This document shows, one piece after another, positions 24,276 to 36,200 of a DNA stretch of 64,000 bases. Below the pieces are notes generated by a model. That model had not been told where the DNA came from and did no database searches. It saw nothing but the letters and a program-made list of their open reading frames with translations. The stretch lies in contig NW_019091386.1 in the NCBI RefSeq assembly GCF_001949145.1, positions 1,281,281 through 1,345,280 on the forward strand, given 5' to 3'. The stretch comes from Acanthaster planci. Its lineage: Eukaryota; Echinodermata; Asteroidea; Valvatida; Acanthasteridae. Made by a program: the position numbers and the translations under genes. How positions within the stretch are numbered: the stretch's first letter is position 1; each line of letters begins with the position of its first letter.

Positions 24276-27200
24276 GTAATTCAACGGTTAAAACCGTGTT
24301 AATAAAGCCTGTGTATTCTTAGGCTGCCTAAAAATGTTGTTATACCCAAACCAATCAAGAGGAATGGGTTGAATTGTTTTTATCAGTTTTATATCTCTTT
24401 ATTCCCAATTTATTTTCTTTTCTAGTAAAATGTCATTTGTCTGTTTGTGTTCATGAAATTTTTCCACTCTTCTTTTTGAAGTCTTGTTTCTTGGTTTTTC
24501 TTGATTATTCAGTAAAGAGTGTAAGCAGCGTTAAAATTATATAAAGACATGTACTCTGTCCATTTGCACAAAGCAGGTCTTTGTGATCTGTTCAGGAATT
24601 AGATCTAGAAACATTTTGAAGTTTAAGAGCACTGTAAGTGTAAACATTGCTGTGTTCTTCAACTTCTTAAATTCTGGATATGTAGGCCATGTTTTACACT
24701 GGTCATATTGAAATGTGCGTGGAAACATCATTGACCACTCTGTTTATCAGTCTACTCAACCTTTGGTGGCGTGGTTTCTTGTTGCGTTGCATGTTCTTCA
24801 CAAAAATTGTCGTACTGATCACTGGGTGCAGCAAAAACCACCTTGAATTCCTCCAGCCTTGGTGCTCATCATCTCGTGGTATTGCAAATTTCATGGCAAG
24901 GGCCAGAGTAAACTTTAGCTAATAACCCCAGTGGTCATGTTCAGGGTTTGTAGAGTACAAAGCTCAGTGTTGTAGTACTCGCACTCGGTACTCGTACTCG
25001 ACTACAACACTGACAAAACTCAGTGTTTCTTTACATGAGCCATTATGCTAATTTGAAAGTACTGAGTAGTTTGTTTGAGCTTTCGTCTTTTATTGTTCCT
25101 GATATCAAAGGATTCTTTCCTAACAAATGAGTAGTGCAGCTGTTGCGGTCCCTACCCTCAGCAATAGATGGGATGACACCTCTAGTTAACGGTGCTTGCA
25201 AACGAGACAGATGCCCTGTTATTAGGATAGGCACTCACATGCATGTACAAGTAACGGTATGTCCATCGTCCTTGGAGATGGGCCGCCCTGACGGCATCAG
25301 GCTCTTCTTCTTTCCTCGAGAGTCTCCGAAAACATTCCTTCCAGAGTAACATTCTCAGAGGTTCATCGCGTGCGTACACAATCTGACATTCACACCAGAG
25401 AAGAAATGTTCACCTTGCCTCATCAAAAAGAGGTTGCCAACATGAGGAAAGGACTGGCACTCACCTGTAAGTCCCAATTGACAAACGGTTTCCCCAAAGT
25501 CGCTGTGACATTGACGGATTGTCGGAGGCAGGGAGTCTGGAAACAAGATGAAAGGCTAATGACCTGATCTCCCGTCCAATTAGTAAACTGCTGCGCCAGA
25601 ATTATTAAACGAAGGTTTGATCTGAAATCGGACGAAGACTCATCGGGCATAGCAACTTAAATGGAGAGACCCAAAGTGGTGACTAACCCCAAAGATTATT
25701 GATGTAATTAAACATGTTATATTGATTTATGGATTAATATACAGAGACTAACGAGCTTGAACCCACAAGTGATTTTTAACGATCATGCTTTTACATTACA
25801 TGTATATCTTCCCACAATATTAAAAATGTCCACGCAATTATACGCTGGGATTAAGCTAATTCACAGGAAGCATCAGATATGTGCATTCAGTCATTTCATT
25901 TTTGTCTATTTGGGTGGAAAATTGGTCTGACGACGGCTGACCTGTATTCTGTGGAAGGACATTTTCAAGATTTGCAATCACTTCAGCCTGCAGCAGTGCA
26001 GGTCAGACTACCTCAATTATTTCTTAATATCATGCAGTAGTTTCTCTTTGGAATATTTTCTTAGTCTTGGAGGTAGAAACAAGCAGAGAATGTCTCAATC
26101 TTGAAACAAGGATAATTCCAATTTCTAAGAAAAAAATTACTTTATTACTGTTATGTACATGCATAAAAAGGCACTGATTCATTGCAAGTGGAGAACCAGC
26201 CCATTTCTTCACTTTGTCTTGAGCAGCATACCAGGTAATTCACATAACTTCCTGTATCAATATGTGTCTTCTTTTCAGCCAAAGCATATTATGTGCGGGA
26301 AATCGGGTATTTGGTTGTGGAGTTGGCAGCTTGTTAATCCCTTTTCATTCTGTGCCAATACAAGTTGGCAACAACTCGTTCAAGTCACATGCAGCTTGGA
26401 TTTGCTTCCTATTTTGGTATCTGTGACTTTGCAAGTTTCGCACTCGAGGACATCTCCACTCCAGAAGAATTTTCCCGGAGATCTTTGAGTAGATGTTTCT
26501 TGTGGCTGTGTTGGCTGGTTTTCTGCTAAGTCATCCTTTCAAGGTCAGCGAAAAACGTCAGAAAGTCTGAAAGTATTTGCCAGGAGTACAGAGAGTGTCC
26601 TTTCAAGGTGTAAGAGAGGAGTTTTTCTCTTATCGCCACTCCCAGAATGGCACACTGCTGGCATCAAATGACACGTGCAGTGTTTATCCAGTGGATGGAT
26701 GGGTTTGAGATGGATGGATTGGGTTACCGGTACCATAGAGCTAAATGCCAGTACATAGGGTTGCGGTGGGATGGTGGAGAATTGGAGTGTGTGATCTGCC
26801 TGCTGCCCTGGACAAGAAATTGCAAACTTGGAGTTAGGATTTCTTACCAGTGTTTCCAAATGCCAGGCCTGTATCCCATAGTTGGTTGTACTTAGTAGCA
26901 TATGGATAGGTGGCCAGTGGAGGCTGAGATTTGACGTGTACTAGTACCTTGTGGTACTGCCTCTCTCTTTTTCCGATGAACCCGCCTACATACTTAGTTT
27001 AGGGTGTGTACCCAACAGGTGAGCTTGCTTACTTTGAGTTCACAGACGTGCATGTGTACATGTATGTCCGCATCTGTAAGTTATTGCTGAGCAGTCCGGA
27101 TCTGTAATTTTTTGGTACTGTCAAGGGACTGGGATAGAGGAAGTTACACTGTAAAGCCCAAATGGAACAGGGGTGGAATACCGGTAGATTGAGGGAAATT

Positions 27201-30200
27201 TGCCTCAACAGTGTGCATTTAGCTCCTGATAGCATCCTGCCCAACCTGTTTGCAGCGTTGACTTTCTTCTGGCTGAACACAATCTGGGGAGTCCCCCCCC
27301 AAAAAAATCCCAACTTTTATCGCTGGCCGGCAGATAATGCCACTCCATCGCTTCAGAGATATCGGGCTTGGCTCTCTTTGGACTTGGATAATGAAAACGT
27401 TACATAGGTTTACATACTGTGTACATGTAGCGGTACCTGTGCATGATATTCCGCGGCCGTTCGGTTCATACCTCTGCGCTGTTGTCATTCGCCATTGTAA
27501 CTGTTTTGATCGATGCTGTCAGGACTGGCAAGAGAAGGCCCCTATCTCCGGTCGGCACAAGTGGCTGAGTCATTATTGATCATTAGAAATCGTCTTCAGC
27601 TGTTGGCTTGATGTAGAACGAAGGGAGTTGTGTTACAGATTGGGCCTGGCAGTGTAACACGACCTGTTTGGCAGTTCTGGTTTTTTTTGTAAAGAGAATT
27701 AATTTATTGTCCTCTTTTTGTTTTGGACAGAGTCCAAATGTGCTATCTTCATGAGGGCATTGCGTGTCCATGTCCCGTTTGTTATTTGTTTGCCAGACTG
27801 ATGTGTGAGCGCGGTACAAATAACGTAGGTCAAGCACTCTTCACAAGTTAAAAACACTTGACTGTTTGGTTGTGTAGGCCGGCACCACTGCCCCTTTAAT
27901 GTACTAACTCCAGGTACAGAAGTCTGTTAATACGTCCATAATTCAAAAAGATAGATCCATCATTTGCTGGAAAGAATGCGAGATCAAACTTGACGTGAGA
28001 AGGGGGGGGATGTTATTAAAAAGTTCCATTTGTGACACATGTGCACGTCGGACTTTAATTTGAACATTGTTATGGTCACATACCAGCCCCGTCGCTACAT
28101 TTACTTCAGGTATCGTATCAATCAGGGGAGCCGCAGTACTTACCAGCTAGGGGGACATATCTCAAGAACAATACTCGTAGATAATTTTGATGCTGATGGT
28201 TTTTGCCGGTGGGGAGGGGGCATCTGCTCACAAGGGGGGCCTGGCCCATCTAGACCCCCCCATCAGGGGAGGGGGGGGCTGTCATATACGGGAACATGTA
28301 CACTGTCCTGTATTTTTAGACATCTTTTTTAACTATTACTTTTAGAAGGAAAAAAACCCCAGAACATTCCTGCCATAGTGAAGCTGATTTCATACATCGT
28401 ACGTATATATATACGACAGTGTTGTGACAAAACGGTCTTATGTCCCAACTGTCAGCATTGCTATTCACAGTTTGGAGATGTTTAAAAGAAATATGACTGA
28501 CCATTTTTATTGATTTTTAGCTGGATAAGGCCAACCTGATCCGGCAAGGAACTATGCTCTCAAAACATCTGGGGCCAATTTCATAGAGCTGCTCCAGCCT
28601 AAATTTTGCTAAAGCATGAAAAAACCTTGCTTGACTGAAAAATCAGGTTACCAGCCCAAGCTCCATGTGCATGTATGTATTGTTTTAGAATGGTATTCAC
28701 CTGTCTTGTGGTTAGCATGACAATCACATAGATTTTGAGCTGGTAACCTGTGTTTTTTAAGCAAGTCTTTTTTTTTTTGAGCTTAAGCAAGTTTTGTGCT
28801 TAAGCAGCTCTATGAAATTGGCCCTAGCCCTGGCCATTAGAAAAAGCTGTTTGGTAAGCGCTTGGCATGGATGTGCAACCATGGATGGTGCTATCAAGCA
28901 AAAACGGGCTGTGGAGTTCTAGTGGTTCCATCTTGACTTGACAACAATCCATGCTCTGATCCACACGGTGGTCCCAAACCCCCAAATGTAAAACCAGGGG
29001 CTATCCATCAACTTCCAATCAAAGAGACCAGGGAGGACCCCCTGCCATGTTGGACCCTCTCCCTTCCCCCACCCACACTGCACACGCACATACCACCAGA
29101 CAAACCCCTGTTTACAGGTGCTGCACTTTCTGGCTTTGAATTATTGACGGACTGGCCCAACTGGGCAGGTGCTGTGTTTATTTTCATTCACAGCATGTTG
29201 CAATAATTTTCCTAAGGAGTACAAGAGGCAATGTACTTTTTCTTTGTAGTTGGCAAAGCTGTTTGTAAGCTACAAGGGGGCACAAGTGGGTATTGTATCC
29301 TCCATTTATTTCAACGCCATGGCATCTTTACAATCAATCTATTCAGAACAGGTCGAGGTTGTAACACACTTTATGGTCCTTCAAGTCCTAATATAGCTTC
29401 CCTGAGGTTTTCCTTTAAACGCCATGGTAACTATCTACCCTGGCTCTGCAGATTTTTCCATTCTCAGCAATAGGCCTGCCTCATTCTGAAATTTGATGTC
29501 AGTTCAGATCTTCAGTTCACAGTATTGAAACATCAACAGCCTTTTATCAAGGGTAGATTCAAGGCCAAATGGGGGGGGGGACTTGTGGAAGGAGGGCAAA
29601 TATGTTGAAATGTTTCCATGTAATCTTGTTTGGAGCATGTTATACACTTCTTTGTGGATGGGAAATGAAACCGACCTAAAAACTCACCTCTCTCTAATTG
29701 TTTTGACTTAAAAAATGGGGGGCGGGGAGAGACTCTTACTGTCCCCAATCCATCAGCCTTTGCCTGAGGTATTGTCTACACAGATCATGGTCTTGGAACA
29801 GCCACAGTTAATAGTCGGCAGATTGTAGTCATTCATAATTGACAGCTTAGTTGCAGAACCTCAAGAGGAAGATCCCCAGTGAGCCATCAGTCCATCATGA
29901 CAAACCTGCAGGCCTGAATTTCTTGGAATGAAGCCCGTTGGCTCAATGCAGACAGTCCCCACCGTTTTTATGCAAAGTTTGGCAAGTCTTTGTTCCATGT
30001 TGAACCTGAATTGAGATTAACCGACCTTACACTTACAGTGACTTGGTTGCCAGAGATGTGAATGACTGAATTCAGTCGTAGCACAGACAAGTGTATGGTC
30101 CTAGACATCTTTTTTCCCTTCAATTCACAGGGTTACAAACATATTTGCAGATTTTGACACAACAATAGAATTTTTTTTTATTCATCGGCCGTGTTGAGTT

Positions 30201-33200
30201 ACTATTTAATGCTGGTTTATAAAAAAAGGATATTAGATTGTGCTGTTTTATTGGTGGGATAAGTTAAGCACTAAGAATGGTACACCTGGTGGAGGATTGA
30301 ATGACACTTGGCCCAGTGGTTATTCCAGAAGTCATTTTACACTCGGCTAACCTGGCACCTGTCACTGTGCAAGTTCAGGTTTCCTCTCGGCGGCCTGAGC
30401 TAACAGATCCTGAGCCTCCGGTGAGCCCCCCCCTACTTTGTGAATGAATGAAGAGAGCGTTGATATCAGCGTGTGATACTCTTGGATCTGCAGATGAACT
30501 TTCGCACATTGCGAGGGCCGAAGGCCGTGCAGAGGTTTTCTCATGGGGGAGGGGTGGGAGGAGAAGCATCCGTGGTCGACGGTGTTGGCTCATGAAAACC
30601 TGATGTGTTGTACAGAATGCGTTTTCACACCGCTTGGACCGGATTCAGGGGGGCGCAGGAGGGCGGGGGTGTTGGAAGACTCAAAAATAGGATCCAGTCT
30701 GTGAAAAATGACTCACGGATGATGTGATTTTCAGCCTTGTCATAAAAGGTGTTGGATGGATTTCTTGGTCTTCATGATGGTTTCATTCTTTGCCAATTTG
30801 AATACAGGTTAATGGAGAAAGTGGAAAGTCCGCTTTGGCAACAAGACAATCGCACAAATTTTAACTTGTCCGTAGGCAGTACTTTCAAACCTTATAAGTT
30901 ACTATTATTCACAAGTGGCTGAAGATATCATCAGATCACGGATATGGTAAGAGATAGCAATGGCATGCCAATGAATGATCATGAAGCCATCTAGATGTAT
31001 TCACATTGATTTCATTTTATCCAAGGTTCAAACCAAAGGGATTGGGGCAGACGGATAGGGAAGGATTAAAGAGGATTCCATGGAAGTTTTTCCTCACTGG
31101 GGGAGGGGGATTCATGATCACTTTTGTGCATGCGTCGCAGCATTACACATAAATGATGATTAAAAAAGAGACATTGAGAGATCCAGAAAACTTGAAATAT
31201 TGGAATGCAAATCAAAGTCACAAGAGTAATAGAGAGAATAGACATGTACAGTAATTACCTGGCAAGAAACTCAAGTTGGATTAGTTTTAATAATCTCCAT
31301 TTATCTCGGAGTGTCTGTACAGTATACCTGTGATAATTTCAAGTTATATAACTAATGTACATTTATTCTAAGTTCAAGTTGGATAATTATGTTTAATCCA
31401 AGTTCAAGCTGGATAACTACATTTAATCCAAGTTCAATAACTTGATACTCTGTATCTTGAAGTAATGTTCTGTACATGAGTGTGAAATGTGGTTGATAAA
31501 TTTAGGTAGTGGATATGCATTATTTTTGACTCGGCCGGAAGGGTGTTTACAAGACAGGTGCATCCTGAGAAGAGAGGAACTGTACGTGACAAGGGAAATG
31601 GTACAAAGCGTCTGCTGGTCTGTCCCCCATTTTACCAACTCATCTTAGGAGCTAGCACACTTTGGCAAAGTTGGCATTCTCGGCCGCAGGGGAATTCCAC
31701 CCACAGAAAAGTTTCTAAAGTGCTCATACTTCTAAGATTCAGAGAGACTTTTAAAGCCTACATTGTCCATGACAGCATTGCCGTACAGAGATTGGTGTTT
31801 TTCTCATCGTGGCAAGTAAGGATGTTTGCCCGAGTGAACCTGCATTGAATTTAATTCTCAAACCACTGGGCTGTAGAGAAGACTTCCACCTCACATCAGT
31901 GGGTGAGATGAAAGTAGGAGGCCACTCTTGTCAAGTGTCAACCACTTGCCCATCATCCATAATATTTGCTGACATCAAGGACTCCTTTTTACATCAAGCA
32001 AGCACTGTACCCCACAGGCCACCAGTAATGTGATAATCCAGGCCTCTATGTACATTATATGCATTAAAACAGCCTGGAGCGCATGATACAGGGACTGCCC
32101 AAGGCTCTGTCTGTTGAAATCAGAGCCTTTTTGTGGGACAGTTTCTAAGCCCTGTGTTAAGTGGATTTTCAGGAGGGTGTTAAATACCCCTGGCACACAG
32201 GAAGTTGTTGATCTGCCCCCTTGATTATCTTCATTGAAACTGATTTGGGTGTTTTGTTTATCAACCAGCTAAGCTTGGGTTTTTTTTTCCCTTGAGGGTA
32301 ATTAGCCCCTTGTGATTACAGTCCCCCATTTTTTTCACTGGGCAGCGTTTGTTTTGCGTGTAAGCCAGCACACAAGAAAAAGGAAGTTAGTGTTTACATT
32401 GCATTGTGTCCTGAGTGATTTGATTAGTGCTGGATGGGGAAGGATATTGTTGTGGTGGAGCACCATTGTATCAGGTCAGAGTGTTAAAAGTAAGCAAGAT
32501 CTTAGTCCCAGTATTTCAAAGGTTCTCCTCCAATTTCAATGTGATTTTTACATACCAGGGGGTTAGGGTTAAACAATATCCATTTTAAACACCCAGCGGC
32601 AAAGAAAATGTCCTATTTTCTCATCACCCTGAGTGAGTTTCCCCTTCAAGACAGTTTTAGTGTGCAGTACGAGTGCAACTGAGTCACAATAAAATGTCTG
32701 TACTTCTTTGTTCATTTCATCTGCTCACCTTTGAATTAAATAAATCTTTCTTGGTGGACGTTGCTGTCTTACTTTCATTGTTATTCAATCTATTATATTC
32801 TGAATCCAGTCTTAGGCAAGAAACTACCAGCCAACTGGACCCCATACCTTCCTTTGGATTAGAGTCCCCAAGACCTTCACAGGGAATAGGGGACAGAAAC
32901 CACACACAGCTAATAAAATTCTCAAGGATGATGGCAGGAGGGAGCACTTCCTCTGCATGCTCTGTGGGGGAAATAATTACCCAATACCCAAAATACCTCT
33001 GCAGGGGAGATATGAGAGGTAGAGAGCCCTGGTGTGGGAAGGTGTTAGCTGATGCACAACATGAGTTCTAACATCTTTGGCTGTTTCCTTGGGGGGGGGG
33101 TCGGTCAGTTTTTGTTTCTCCAATTCACTCTCTCTTCTCTGTTCTGTCCAAGTCGTCTTGATGTGTATGTATGACCAGCTCTAGAAAAACGGGTACGAGT

Positions 33201-36200
33201 CACCGGATTCAGGTTATGATTCTTGGATGTGGCTGGGTTCTGTACATCAAAAGCTACAATTTGATGTATGAATGACCCCTGTACATGTAGTGCACTGCGT
33301 TCCGGAGATAGACATTTGTATGTCCACATTTTCGGATTCAATAAATGCACTATTCGAGAAAAAGCTCAGTAAGTGTAGCACTTGGAAACACAATGCTATG
33401 TAGGATTTCCTACCGAATGATCAATTTTTCATCTTTATTCATCAGTATCCATGTTTGTAGTCACAAATTCTGAAAATCTAAACATTACAGATGCTATTAA
33501 ATGAAAAAACACAAAATCACATTTTTGAAGAAATTTTGCCTTCTCCAATAACAGAACGGGCCATTACAATGTTTTGGCATTGCGCGACTTATTACCCTTT
33601 TTTTAGTAGAGCGGATCACATATGATATAACCCAACATGTGCTGTGTAGGCCTAATGGAAATTTGCAGTCATGCATGGAGCGTCGTAACACTTGCAGCAG
33701 CCTGTTATTTTTATTGCCACCAGGATTTCTCTGAAGTTTTTTGGTACCCCAAGCAGTGGCCTGAATTGATTTATGTGCAAAGTGCTGTCATATGGCGATT
33801 TGTCCCTACGAATTAATAATTGACAGGTGTATTTGATCCTTATTTGTGAAGGTTGCTTTGGTGAAATGGTTGAGATTCCTTCCCTTACTAGTAAGTATGT
33901 GCAACCTTCGGAGAGAGAATTCTAGGTTGAAATTTGAAGTATGAGGAAAGTAAATTTGTCAGTGCCATACATCGTGATCTGATCGGGTAAAATAACGACC
34001 AATTACTGGATTGTGTGAAGGCCCTTATTTAAGCTCGTACAAGCATCTGTAACTGGGTATTAGTATTTTCTGTGTCAGTTCAGTTTTCATCCTAGCAGTT
34101 TTTAATCCAACCTTTTTACAAACTCTATGGATTAGGTTGAAAACTGTTGAACATATTTTATGTGTCATTGTTTTTTGGTGTTCACGTTATCTGATTTTAA
34201 ATTAAGGGGATATTTTTCTTCAAAACTCCAGGTTGTTCTGATGGCGTAACTGAAGGCTTTGAAGATAAACACCGACTGGCAGCTTGCTCGGGATCGTGGG
34301 AAGGTCACGTGGGCAATGCCACTTCCTTGTGCGCGGCTGGTTGGGATGTGTGCAGCTGGGTGGACGAGAGCATACTGAACACGGTCACGTGGCCCGAAGC
34401 AGTGTCGCTGTCCGGGTGCTATGCCTTCAATGCGGGGCAAGACAGGGGGCAGTGTGGGCCGTGTGCAGACAGCATTGAGCAGGTGAGTTTGAATAATTGA
34501 GAAGTGCAGAATTATTTTCTTAGCGTAAAGTTTTCGTAAACAGGCTACCTGCCAAAATGCCGTGCCAGGGTTATTGCTTGTGACTGGTACTGTGCCAGTC
34601 TTTGCTCAGCGTGTAATTTGCATGTAATTTAGCAGATTTTCATTGCGACTCCTGAAATTGTGCCTGCAGCACTGTCATTACCAACATCATAGTTCTACTT
34701 GCAGATTGTTACCGTCTCCGTAAGTACACTGTAGGCCTACATGTACAAGTTTGTAAGTGGGGCATTTGACTCAAGCACAGTTTCTTCATACAAATGTATA
34801 GAAGGTATCACTGGGATCTACTTGTGTTGCACTGACGCTGAAGTCAGAGTCAAAGCAGGTACATGTACATACATAATGTGTCACTGGACACTGATTTTCA
34901 GCCATGTTGAATAATCGTCAAACAGGTCTGCTGATTTGGTGCCTCTCATTGGCAGCATTGGTTGAAACAAGTGTCACCTTGTGAGTCTAATTTCACGACC
35001 CTAAAACTAACACCACTTTTTAGGCTCTGGAAGATACGGGATCATCATCAAGCATCTGTCGTGGGAGGGGCCTGTGCAGCACAGGAAGTGCCACCTGTAG
35101 GTGTACTCCTCTCAGGCCTTATTCCCTGTTAGCATCTGTGTTGTGTCATACCCCAGTCCAAGGAAATGAGCCTTGCTGTGTCTGCCCTCGGTGGGTCCTT
35201 GCTGCTGACAAATGTTCTAAATCCGCTTCCCAAGTTTACGTGGACATCAGGATTCAGACAGCCACAGTACACATGTGTACAGTAATTCTCTCATGGGTTC
35301 ATTGCAACGCCCTGTACAATGTACATGTACGTGTATACATACATGTACAGTACCTTGTATATGTTCTGTCTGTTAGCCTCTTCCCCCCTCCATCCCCCAA
35401 CAAAATCCTCAGCCGTTCTCCTATGCCAGATTATTATGGGTATAACATCACGGTCTTGTTTGGAAGAACAACATTCCGTCTTTTCAGTTTGTCCTGATTG
35501 TTGGCATCCTTGCCTCTATGAATCCATGTTTGGGAAAGCAGTCTCCACATATTTTTTCAAGTGCGCGCCCGTACCTTGCATTGTTTAGATTGTTGCCTGG
35601 GCCCTATCAATCCATCATAACGCAGTCCCGTTTGATTATTTCACCTGCTCCGCACCTGAGTTCTTCCGCAGAGGGGGAAAACAGCCCCCCACTAGAGGCC
35701 GCCGCATCCCTGAGAAAATTTTTGGTTGAAGGGGAGAAGCGGAAACGGGTTCCTCCACGGAGATGTGGAGGTTTTTTTTTTCTGCTTCTTCAGTAAAGCC
35801 GTGAGTATTCCACTCTTCAGCCTGTCACTTCTCATGCTTGCAGTTGTAAAGAAATGGAGCCTTGATTAGCTTGTTGCATTCCAGATTGGGTCAGCTTTGT
35901 TGTCAGTTGGGGCTTCCGTCCTGTCCGTGTTTAGCTTTCTTAGCCGGAAAGGAATGCTCCGTCTTTTGCATCGGCAAGGTGGGGTTTCAAACAGTTGATG
36001 GTTTTCCTTTAGAAAGTAAGGTTTGGGGAGCTTCAATTTGTCGCAGCAATCTTGCATGCCTGCTTCAGAAATTCCAGCTTCAGGAGTCCCATTTCTTACT
36101 GGAATACCCTCATGTATTGTGAAAAGTGTATTCTTTTCCCCTTTTTTGGTGGGAGTTCATTTTAAAGGCTTCTCTCTGTCTCTTGAAGAAAAGGTGATAA

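Larger units (their letters stand above)
24276..34231 (+). other. Intron 1 (9956 bp)
   Basis: Separates the signal-peptide exon from module X1. It contains the 48-bp palindromic hAT-like element at 24965, the 22-bp-TIR MITE at 28572 and a 30-bp tandem repeat near 31350. I found no additional exon with both suitable splice sites and Cys-rich or Ig content. The rest looks like plain AT-rich intron with scattered G-runs and TACATGTA palindromes. Confidence 0.7.

Noticed and set aside
35022-35103. Possible extra exon in intron 2 (acceptor tttttag, frame with SICRGRGLCSTGSATC).
   Set aside because: It would need to enter and leave in phase 0 to sit between exons 2 and 3, but the only good donors (gtaggt, gtgtac) leave phase 1 or 2. 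It is also absent from the otherwise aligned second module.
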